Below, piece after piece: positions 7,747 to 13,851 of a stretch of 13,851 bases of DNA (positions within the stretch are counted from its first letter, which is position 1; every line of letters starts with the position of its first letter). Source of the stretch: an uncultured Flavobacteriaceae bacterium (GTDB lineage Bacteria > Bacteroidota > Bacteroidia > Flavobacteriales > Flavobacteriaceae); NCBI GenBank assembly GCA_913052425.1, contig CAJXEG010000020.1, forward strand, positions 1 through 13,851. Reading direction: 5' to 3'. The notes under the pieces were generated by a model. The model saw only the letters and a list, made by a program, of their open reading frames with translations, had not been told where the DNA came from and did not search any database. A program made the translations under genes and the position numbers.

Positions 7747-9227
7747 TATTTAGTGATTATTCTTGATACTCTATTTTCCCATAGGGAAATGGTTTTTTTT
7801 GTCTGTTGGCTTTCAGCAGGTTTAAAACATTGATCCTCCTCCCAAAGGTCTTTGAGCGCATCGACCGAGGGCCAAAAACCGCTGGCCAAGCCTGCCAAAA
7901 ATGCAGCACCCAAAGCGGTGGTTTCAGTAATTTTAGGTCGAATCACAACGGTATTGATCAAATCGGCCTGAATTTGCATCAATAAATCATTATTACTGGC
8001 CCCACCATCAACCTTCAGACTCTTAAAATCGACGCCTGCATCTTTTTGCATTTCAATAATAATATCCCTCGACCTCAGGGCTATGGCCTCCAAGGCTGAT
8101 CTGGCAATATGTCCCTTGTTGGTTCCTCGGGTAATTCCCATAATGGCTCCAGTGCTATGAGGATCCCAATAAGGGGCACCCAAACCGGACAGGGCCGGAA
8201 CAAATGTTACCCCTCCATTGTCTGAAACAGATTCAGCCAAGGCTTCGATGTCGGCAGAGGAAGCTATCATATGCAATTGATCCCTAAGCCATTGCACCAG
8301 AGCACCAGCAGTAAAAACACTGCCTTCTATGGCATAGGTTACCTCACCGTCAATTTGCCAGGCAATGGTGGTCAACATTTTATTTTTGGAAACAACGGCT
8401 TGTTTACCGGTATTCATGATACAAAAACAACCTGTACCATAAGTGTTTTTAACATCACCCGGCTGAAGACACAATTGACCAAACAATGCAGCTTGCTGAT
8501 CTCCGGCGATCCCTGCAATACTAATGGATTTACCCAAAACAGCGGGCTCCGTAGTCCCAACGATCTCGGAAGAATTGGCTACCTTGGGCAACAGGGCCTT
8601 GGGAATATCCAATAGGTCTAATAATTCCTGATCCCATTGATTTTCGTGAATGTTATAGATCATGGTGCGGCTGGCATTGGTTGCGTCGGTTACATGATTG
8701 GAGCCTCCGGTGAGTTTCCATATCAGCCAACTGTCCACCGTACCAAAAGCTAATTCCCCTTTTCGAGCACGATCCCTCAGGGCAGGGTCTTGATCCAAAA
8801 TCCATTTGATTTTTGTTGCAGAAAAATAAGCATCGACCACCAAACCTGTTTTTTTGGTAAAAACATCGGACTTGCCTTGAGCCGCAATTTCCTCGCAAAT
8901 TTTAGCCGTACGGCGGTCCTGCCATACAATAGCATTAAATACAGGAACTCCTGTGGCTCTGTCCCAAATAATGGTTGTTTCCCGTTGATTGGTAATTCCG
9001 ATGGAATGAACCTGCTCAGCGGTGATGTCGGCCTTTTTTAAAACGTTTTTGACCGCATTGATTTGTGTCTCCCATATTTCTATGGGATTGTGTTCAACCC
9101 ATCCCTTTTGGGGAAATATTTGGGTAAACTCCTGTTGAGCTACCGCTACTTGATTTCCTTTTTGATCAAACAAAATGGCCCTGGAACTGGTCGTACCAGC
9201 ATCCAGAGATAACACATAATTTTTCAT
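7746..9227 (-). CDS. glpK: Glycerol kinase
   Basis: Glycerol kinase phosphorylates glycerol with ATP to sn-glycerol 3-phosphate in the cytoplasm, trapping it for GlpD. I place the start at the ATG at 9227 (493 residues, MKNYVLSLDAGTTSSRA), close to the usual family length of about 500. An in-frame start at 9284 lies inside the upstream symporter gene and adds an extension without family support. Visible features are the phosphate-binding DAGTTSSR at 9-16 and glycerol contacts Arg82-Glu83 in NQRET, Tyr134 and Asp243 in IAGDQQAA, matching E. coli Arg83, Glu84, Tyr135 and Asp245. The FGGY-family blocks GLGAPYWDPHSTGAIMGITR (348-367) and VDGGASNNDLLMQIQAD (406-422) are intact. It follows the symporter stop by 16 bp with no Shine-Dalgarno and overlaps glpD by one base. 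Confidence 0.97.
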   Translation of the reverse strand: MKNYVLSLDAGTTSSRAILFDQKGNQVAVAQQEFTQIFPQKGWVEHNPIEIWETQINAVKNVLKKADITAEQVHSIGITNQRETTIIWDRATGVPVFNAIVWQDRRTAKICEEIAAQGKSDVFTKKTGLVVDAYFSATKIKWILDQDPALRDRARKGELAFGTVDSWLIWKLTGGSNHVTDATNASRTMIYNIHENQWDQELLDLLDIPKALLPKVANSSEIVGTTEPAVLGKSISIAGIAGDQQAALFGQLCLQPGDVKNTYGTGCFCIMNTGKQAVVSKNKMLTTIAWQIDGEVTYAIEGSVFTAGALVQWLRDQLHMIASSADIEALAESVSDNGGVTFVPALSGLGAPYWDPHSTGAIMGITRGTNKGHIARSALEAIALRSRDIIIEMQKDAGVDFKSLKVDGGASNNDLLMQIQADLINTVVIRPKITETTALGAAFLAGLASGFWPSVDALKDLWEEDQCFKPAESQQTKKTISLWENRVSRIITK

Positions 9228-9243
9228 AAAAATAAATTTATAG

Positions 9244-10896
9244 TCATCCGGTAAAATATAATAAAACAGAAACCACCAACCCAATCAGAATGACGGATAA
9301 AATCAAATCAGTTCTATTGAAAGAATTTTGATATTCCTCTTTCATATCTGAGGTCATGGTTCCAAAAGATAAACCTTCGATTGTGGCATAATCTGGTATG
9401 GAGGTCAACAGGCTTACGGTCACACACATAAAGACCGAAAAAATAAACATAAAAATAGCCATGTGAGCAAAATTGATGGTTGCAAAAGCAAAAGCTGCCC
9501 CTGAAACGCTTGCCCCGGATAGAATTTCTTCCTGAAAATAAATCTCACTTCCCAATCTCAATACAAGCAAGATCAATCCACTAATGAGCGTTGCAATCGC
9601 AGCATCAGAAGTCACTCTTTTCCATAGGATTCCCAGAAGAAAAACGGCGGTAACCGGTGGAGCAATATAGGATTGTACATTTTGAAGGTATTGGTACATG
9701 ACCCCACCTCCAATTTTTTCCATGATGGGGATCCAAATGATTCCCAAAATCACAATGATGGCAGTCGCAATTTTACCAATATTGATGAGGGATTTTTCGG
9801 ACATATCCGGCTTAATTTTTTTGTAGATATCTATGGTGAAAATAGTAGAACAAGAATTAAAAACCGAAGCCAACGAACTCATCAAAGCTGCCATCAATCC
9901 ACCCGCAACCAATCCTTTAAGCCCAACAGGCAAAAGGGTTTTTACCAACATGGGAAAAGCGCGATCTGCTCTCTCTACAACATAAACATCGGGTTGTTGA
10001 AGGGTCAAAGCAAAAGCAATAATTCCGGGTACGAGGAAAATCAGAATGGGTAATAGTTTTAGATAAGCCCCAAAAATGGCGCCTCTTCTTGCAATGGTGA
10101 TATTATTAGCGGCCAAAGTTCGCTGCACAATATACTGGTCTGTACACCAATACCAAATCCCGACAATGGAACCGCCTATCAACATACCCGTCCATGGAAA
10201 ATTAGGATCAGACATGGGTCGCCACATATTAAAATGGTCAGGACTGACGGCAGTAATCGTTTCTCGTAATTGTCCCCAACCACCAACTTCATTAAGTCCC
10301 AAAATGGTGATGATCACCGAACCAAAAATGAGAACAATGGTCTGAAGTGTTTCTGTATAGATGACCGCTTTTAATCCTCCAATGACAGTATAGACCCCGG
10401 TAAATATAACAATGCCTATGGCTCCGTACCAAAAGGGTATCCCTAACAATTCTGACACTACAATCCCTCCGGCGTAAATGGTGATCGAAACTTTGGTCAA
10501 GACATAGGCCAGCAAAGAAAAAACAGAAAGAAACCATCGGGAGCGGCTGTCAAATCTCCTTTCTAAAAACTCGGGAGTGGTAAAGGCACCGCTTCTTATG
10601 TAGAAAGGTAAAAACAACCAACCCAAAAGCAATACAATCCATGCGTGTAATTCATAATGCGCCATGGGAGTTCCGGATTCAAAACCGGTACCTGCCAATC
10701 CAACTACATGCTCAGAGCCTATGTTGGATGCAAAAATGGAGGCTCCAATGACGAACCATCCTACATTCCGCCCTGCTAAAAAATAGTCCTCGGTGTTTTT
10801 ATTTTTTTGTACAAAAACCCAAAAAGCGACACCAATAAGGGCCAAAAAATAAAGCCCCAAAACGATCCAATCCAATTGTTGAAGTACTGATGTCAT
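9244..10896 (-). CDS. Sodium/solute symporter, SGLT-like (SSS family)
   Basis: This 550-residue inner-membrane protein has about 14 hydrophobic spans and the LeuT-like fold of the solute:sodium symporters. It imports a solute coupled to sodium. Several segments closely match the sugar-transporting SGLT branch: ASNIGSEHVVGLAG at 56-69, WYWCTDQYIVQR at 248-259, GAYLKLLP at 276-283 and YLQNVQSYIAPP at 403-414. His63, Glu82, Lys280 and Gln405 align by eye with sugar-binding positions of human SGLT1 (His83, Glu102, Lys321, Gln457). The sodium site region SSLASVFNSCSTIFTIDIY (340-358) is typical. The solute is unknown: sugar, inositol-like polyol or glyceryl glycoside are all possible. It is the first gene of the glycerol operon, 16 bp ahead of glpK. 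The divergent oxidoreductase gene starts 239 bp away. Confidence 0.93.
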   Translation of the reverse strand: MTSVLQQLDWIVLGLYFLALIGVAFWVFVQKNKNTEDYFLAGRNVGWFVIGASIFASNIGSEHVVGLAGTGFESGTPMAHYELHAWIVLLLGWLFLPFYIRSGAFTTPEFLERRFDSRSRWFLSVFSLLAYVLTKVSITIYAGGIVVSELLGIPFWYGAIGIVIFTGVYTVIGGLKAVIYTETLQTIVLIFGSVIITILGLNEVGGWGQLRETITAVSPDHFNMWRPMSDPNFPWTGMLIGGSIVGIWYWCTDQYIVQRTLAANNITIARRGAIFGAYLKLLPILIFLVPGIIAFALTLQQPDVYVVERADRAFPMLVKTLLPVGLKGLVAGGLMAALMSSLASVFNSCSTIFTIDIYKKIKPDMSEKSLINIGKIATAIIVILGIIWIPIMEKIGGGVMYQYLQNVQSYIAPPVTAVFLLGILWKRVTSDAAIATLISGLILLVLRLGSEIYFQEEILSGASVSGAAFAFATINFAHMAIFMFIFSVFMCVTVSLLTSIPDYATIEGLSFGTMTSDMKEEYQNSFNRTDLILSVILIGLVVSVLLYFTG

Positions 10897-11135
10897 AACT
10901 ACAAAGATTTTATTTGGTCAAATTTTAACCCCAACAATATAATCAAAACTTAACGCTATTTATGACTTTTTTAAAAGTTGAAAGACTTTAATTCAAAAAA
11001 TAACATTTCCATACGCGGTTATAAATTTAAGTTTTCATCTGATTTTAAACCGTAGAGTAAAATATTTAAATATGGACTATTTCAATCCCAATCTATAATT
11101 TAAAAATTTATATATTTAAAAAAACAATCAACACA
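10897..11135. promoter_or_regulatory. Divergent intergenic region with inverted repeats
   Basis: This 239-bp, very AT-rich gap separates the divergent starts of the symporter-glp operon and the oxidoreductase gene, so promoters for both must lie here. Two small inverted repeats sit side by side. ACTTTT (10965-10970) and AAAAGT (10973-10978) have a two-base centre. TTGAA (10978-10982) and TTCAA (10992-10996) have a nine-base spacer. They could be a regulator site, but chance is possible at this base composition. I see no confident match to the Bacteroidota -7 TAnnTTTG and -33 TTTG elements on either strand, and no coding frame. Confidence 0.4.
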
Positions 11136-12485
11136 ATGAATCAACTTTCCCGAAGATCATTCTTAAAATCAACTACAGCAGCTTCAACAGGCTTGCTTTT
11201 TATTCCTGATTTTTTAAAAAACGCCCCCAATAATCGTCTCAACATTGCTGTAATTGGTGTTGGAGGAAGAGGGAAGGCCAATTGGAGTAAAGTCCCCAAA
11301 GAAAATATTGTAGCCCTCTGTGATGTAGATGATAACAGGGCTGCATCAGGATATAAATTGTTCCCAAAAGCCAGAAAGTTTAAAGACTTTAGGGTGATGT
11401 ATGATCAAATGGCCAAAGAAATAGATGCCGTTATCATTACCACACCCGACCATACTCATTTTGCGGCAACCATGATCGCCATGGAATTGGGCATGCATGT
11501 CTATGTAGAAAAACCTTTGGCGCATAATGTATGGCAACTGAGAACTTTGAAAAAAGCGGCGAAATACTACAAGGTGGTATCACAAATGGGAAATCAAGGA
11601 CATACGACCAATGGTATCCGTTTGATAAAAGAGTGGTACGATCAAGGCATATTGGGTGAGGTTAGAGAAGTTCATGCCTGGCATGGTGCCTTTAATTATG
11701 GGCCCGGTAAATACTGGACAAAACCGGAAAGTTTTCCACCGCCCGTCCATCCCATACCCGACTATTTGGATTGGGATCTTTGGTTAGGCCCAGCCAAATA
11801 CAGGACTTTTAATTCGGCCTATGCCCCAAAATCATGGAGGGGTTTTTATGATTTTGGAAATGGACAGTTGGGAGACTGGTCTTGCCATACCCTCGATGGC
11901 CCTTTTTGGGCACTGGATTTGGGCATGCCTCATACCGTCGAAGCCACAGTTCCCAATCCGAGAACAAAACACAATTTTATTGCTGATCAATCGGTAACCC
12001 ATTATCAGTTTGGTGGAAGAGGTAATAAACCTCCCGTAACCCTAAAATGGTATGAAGGAGGAGAGAAGCCGAAGATCAGACCCGAATGGGGGATCCAGGA
12101 GTTTGACCGCTCGGGGATGATCATGATCGGTGATAAAAAAACATTGCTCACCGGTGGAAGGCCCAACAATCCCAGACTATTAGTCTCCCCCGAAGAGTGG
12201 GAAGCCTTCCAAAAAAACCCACCGAAAAAAACAATACCAAGGGTATATGAAGAAGGTCCCGTTCAAGAGTGGGTCGATGCCATCAAAAACAATAGTCTTC
12301 CCGGATCTCATTTTGGTTATGCTACCGAATTGACTGAAATGGCCTTGGTAGGTGTTTTGGCACAACGTTTTGCTGCTAAAATCGAATACGATGCCGATAA
12401 CATGAAAATTACCAATCGTCCAGACATTGATGCATACATCAAGGAACCTACAAGAAAAGGATGGTCGTATGGTGAAAATCTCTAA
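11136..12485 (+). CDS. Tat-exported Gfo/Idh/MocA family oxidoreductase
   Basis: This 449-residue NAD(P)-dependent sugar oxidoreductase-like protein is exported by the twin-arginine route. The leader is SRRSFLKSTTAAST with a hydrophobic stretch to about residue 24. Tat export fits a protein folded around its cofactor before export, as in glucose-fructose oxidoreductase. The Rossmann domain shows IAVIGVGGRGKAN at 37-49, Asp64 in LCDVDD at the second strand, TTPDHTHF at 102-109 and the catalytic-type EKP at 125-127. The C-terminal sandwich domain carries a GQLGDWSCHTLDGPFWAL block. This is the large Tat-exported Gfo/Idh/MocA group common in Bacteroidota and Planctomycetota, mostly without known substrate; some relatives (GH109) cleave N-acetylgalactosaminides by an NAD-dependent mechanism, but I cannot assign that here. 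The SOUL gene follows 18 bp later in the same direction. Confidence 0.93.
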   Translation: MNQLSRRSFLKSTTAASTGLLFIPDFLKNAPNNRLNIAVIGVGGRGKANWSKVPKENIVALCDVDDNRAASGYKLFPKARKFKDFRVMYDQMAKEIDAVIITTPDHTHFAATMIAMELGMHVYVEKPLAHNVWQLRTLKKAAKYYKVVSQMGNQGHTTNGIRLIKEWYDQGILGEVREVHAWHGAFNYGPGKYWTKPESFPPPVHPIPDYLDWDLWLGPAKYRTFNSAYAPKSWRGFYDFGNGQLGDWSCHTLDGPFWALDLGMPHTVEATVPNPRTKHNFIADQSVTHYQFGGRGNKPPVTLKWYEGGEKPKIRPEWGIQEFDRSGMIMIGDKKTLLTGGRPNNPRLLVSPEEWEAFQKNPPKKTIPRVYEEGPVQEWVDAIKNNSLPGSHFGYATELTEMALVGVLAQRFAAKIEYDADNMKITNRPDIDAYIKEPTRKGWSYGENL

Positions 12486-12503
12486 AAAAGAATCGACTGA
12501 ATA

Positions 12504-13061
12504 ATGAAAAGGTTTTTGTTTTTTTTAATGCTATCCCCTATGGTTATGGCACAAACTGAAATGCAATCTTACAGTGTAATCCTGAAGATTGCAGAGGCGG
12601 AAATACGCTTTTACCCCCCTGTGATGATGGCCAAACACACTGCCAGCAATCAAGGGTCCGGTTTTGGAAAGCTTTTTGGATACATTTCAGGAAACAACGC
12701 CAACAATACCAAAATTGCCATGACCACTCCCGTTCACATGGAGAAAAAAACAGGAGAAAGTTCAATGGCCTTTGTATTGCCCAAAAAATTTACTGATGAC
12801 AATACCCCCCAACCCAATGATGCATCACTAAGCGTTTTTGAAGATCAAGGAGGCTATTTTGCCGCCATCAAATATTCGGGATACACCAGCACATCAAAAG
12901 AAAAAGAGCATACCGAAATACTTGAGCAACTGCTCCAAAAAGAAAAAATAATTCCTTCGGGTTTACCAAAAATTCTGGTTTACAACAGTCCCTATAAAAT
13001 CATAAACCGAAGAAATGAAATTTTAATCCCCATTACCTTTAAAACTGAAATAGATGACTGA
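12504..13061 (+). CDS. Secreted SOUL-family putative heme-binding protein
   Basis: This 185-residue protein has a Sec signal peptide, MKRFLFFLMLSPMVMA, with likely cleavage before Gln17. The mature part follows the SOUL/HBP pattern: YSVILKIAEAEIRFYPPVMMA at 23-43 (the first strand, with the IRFYPP motif), GSGFGKLFGYISGNNANNTKIAMTTPV starting at 51, MAFVLPKKF at 88-96, and the C-terminal LPKILVYNSPY at 154-164. SOUL proteins bind heme or porphyrins in animals and plants; bacterial members are mostly uncharacterised, so heme binding here is inference. Length fits a single domain. It is probably co-transcribed with the oxidoreductase gene, though a shared function is not obvious. Confidence 0.9.
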   Translation: MKRFLFFLMLSPMVMAQTEMQSYSVILKIAEAEIRFYPPVMMAKHTASNQGSGFGKLFGYISGNNANNTKIAMTTPVHMEKKTGESSMAFVLPKKFTDDNTPQPNDASLSVFEDQGGYFAAIKYSGYTSTSKEKEHTEILEQLLQKEKIIPSGLPKILVYNSPYKIINRRNEILIPITFKTEIDD

Positions 13062-13069
13062 TCTTATAA

Positions 13070-13112
13070 TCACTGGAATTGAGACCTAAGACATTCGTTT
13101 TTCCGCCAGTGA
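13070..13112. repeat. Inverted repeat after SOUL gene
   Basis: Seven-base arms TCACTGG (13070-13076) and CCAGTGA (13106-13112) are perfectly complementary, with a 29-base loop. It begins 9 bp past the SOUL stop codon, a position suited to a transcription end. The loop is long and there is no T-tract after the second arm, so an intrinsic terminator is doubtful. The rest of the 162-bp gap before the sialidase-like gene shows nothing else I can name. Confidence 0.3.
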
Positions 13113-13223
13113 AAATTTAGATAGATCCAACGACATAAACCATGGACAGATGGGTTGATATCAGCCAAGATAAATATTCAAAAAAATGATTAAATGTCAC
13201 CCAATTATCACAGATTTAAAAGT

Positions 13224-13851
13224 ATGAAAAACACTGGACTTATTTTTATGATTCTTTTTTTAATGGGTTTTTCATTGCCTCCGGACAATGAAATTTTCAT
13301 AGCCCTTGAAAAAATACCATTCTTTGAAAAACAAATGCTTTTTCAAGGTGAACGATTTCCCAATGTCGTTGTGGCCAAAGACGGATCAATCATTGCTACT
13401 TGGGGAAAGGAAAACTGTGTGAGCCGAAGAAGTATTGATGGTGGCGATTTATGGGAAAATGAAGTGATCATTGGACCGGGCATCAACGGCGGTGGTCTCA
13501 CGCTAGACGAAAACAGTGGTGATCTAATCACTTTTGTTGAAAAAGAACACCCTCCCTCTACCATAAAATGTTACAAAAGCAGGGACACAGGAAAAACATG
13601 GGATCGGTTTGAGATTGATATATTACCTGATAGAAACGGAATAATCCCCTCAATGCATATGAATGAACATGGAATTTCTCTAAAAAGTGGAAAATTTAGG
13701 GGAAGGTTGATCAGACCCACGAGATTTTACAATGCTAAAAATAGTTCTGAAAGGAAAATTATGTATTCATCAGCAAAAGAAAAAATGTGGAGAGGTCAAT
13801 ACACAAATGCAATTTATAGTGATGATGGAGGAAAAACTTGGCATACAAGTA
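13224..13851 (+). CDS. Sialidase-like BNR-repeat protein, N-terminal part (3' end outside window)
   Basis: The frame opens at the ATG at 13224 and stays open to the window edge, giving 209 residues. A hydrophobic leader (about residues 5-18) predicts secretion. Three Asp-box repeats mark the beta-propeller: SIDGGDLW at 70-77 (degenerate), SRDTGKTW at 119-126 and SDDGGKTW at 199-206. ERFP at 43-46 followed by VVVAKDGSIIATW aligns with the FRIP motif of sialidases, so Arg44 would be the first of the arginine triad. SRRSIDGG at 67-74 and GRLIRPTRFY at 160-169 are also in the family style. The nearest relatives should be exo-alpha-sialidase (GH33-like) proteins that release sialic acid, but many bacterial homologues act on other sugars or are untested. 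The rest of the triad and the nucleophile Tyr lie off the window. Confidence 0.85.
   Translation, partial: MKNTGLIFMILFLMGFSLPPDNEIFIALEKIPFFEKQMLFQGERFPNVVVAKDGSIIATWGKENCVSRRSIDGGDLWENEVIIGPGINGGGLTLDENSGDLITFVEKEHPPSTIKCYKSRDTGKTWDRFEIDILPDRNGIIPSMHMNEHGISLKSGKFRGRLIRPTRFYNAKNSSERKIMYSSAKEKMWRGQYTNAIYSDDGGKTWHTS

Noticed and set aside
8271..8615. Open frame of 114 codons antisense to glpK
   Set aside because: A shadow of the conserved kinase frame; no start context or motif supports it.
9228..9284. N-terminal extension of glycerol kinase
   Set aside because: It overlaps the symporter gene, encodes a stretch unlike glycerol kinases, and the ATG at 9227 gives the normal family N-terminus.
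13062..13223. Possible small gene or promoter pair before the sialidase-like gene
   Set aside because: No frame of useful length is seen, and the best -7/-33-like words are spaced too closely to be believable.
1..13851. Classical polysaccharide utilisation locus
   Set aside because: No SusC-like TonB receptor, SusD-like protein or hybrid two-component regulator is present, only accessory enzymes.

Overview
The window looks like chromosome from a marine-type Bacteroidota, plausibly Cyclobacteriaceae or a relative; the family placement is inference. Supporting signs are moderately AT-rich DNA, starts without recognisable Shine-Dalgarno sequences, several sulfatases, exported enzymes with Tat leaders of the RRxFLK type, and AT-rich intergenic DNA. 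I see no tRNA, rRNA, CRISPR array, insertion sequence or phage gene.

Layout, left to right. (1) 2-658 (+) is the C-terminal part of a type I sulfatase related to N-sulfoglucosamine sulfohydrolases. It converges on a complete lipoprotein arylsulfatase (679-2205, -). (2) 2371-2778 (-) is a YjbQ/UPF0047 protein whose start I place at an internal ATG. (3) 2915-4639 (+) is an unassigned Tat-exported 574-residue protein with features reminiscent of toroid-fold polysaccharide lyases. It is followed 16 bp later by a membrane-targeted or lipoprotein glycerophosphodiester phosphodiesterase (4656-5462, +). (4) 5459-10896 (-) is a tightly packed operon transcribed as SGLT-like sodium/solute symporter, glpK, glpD, glpF. 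The last three junctions are 16 bp, a TAATG overlap and an ATGA overlap. (5) 11136-13061 (+) holds a Tat-exported Gfo/Idh/MocA oxidoreductase and a secreted SOUL-family protein. (6) From 13224 (+) the N-terminal part of a secreted sialidase-like BNR protein runs off the right edge.

How the genes may work together. The glp operon is a complete glycerol route: GlpF admits glycerol, GlpK makes sn-glycerol 3-phosphate (G3P) and GlpD oxidises it to dihydroxyacetone phosphate. The convergent phosphodiesterase could feed it by releasing G3P or glycerol from phosphodiesters. The SGLT-like transporter at the head of the operon is unexpected for glycerol use and suggests uptake of a sugar, polyol or glyceryl glycoside. 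The flanking genes (two sulfatases, a candidate lyase, a sialidase-like protein, an exported oxidoreductase) fit extracellular breakdown of sulfated or sialylated glycans. No SusC/SusD pair is present, so this is not a classical polysaccharide utilisation locus within the window.

The most interesting items are the unassigned 574-residue exported protein and the SGLT-like transporter inside the glycerol operon. I found nothing I could defend as a wholly new system.
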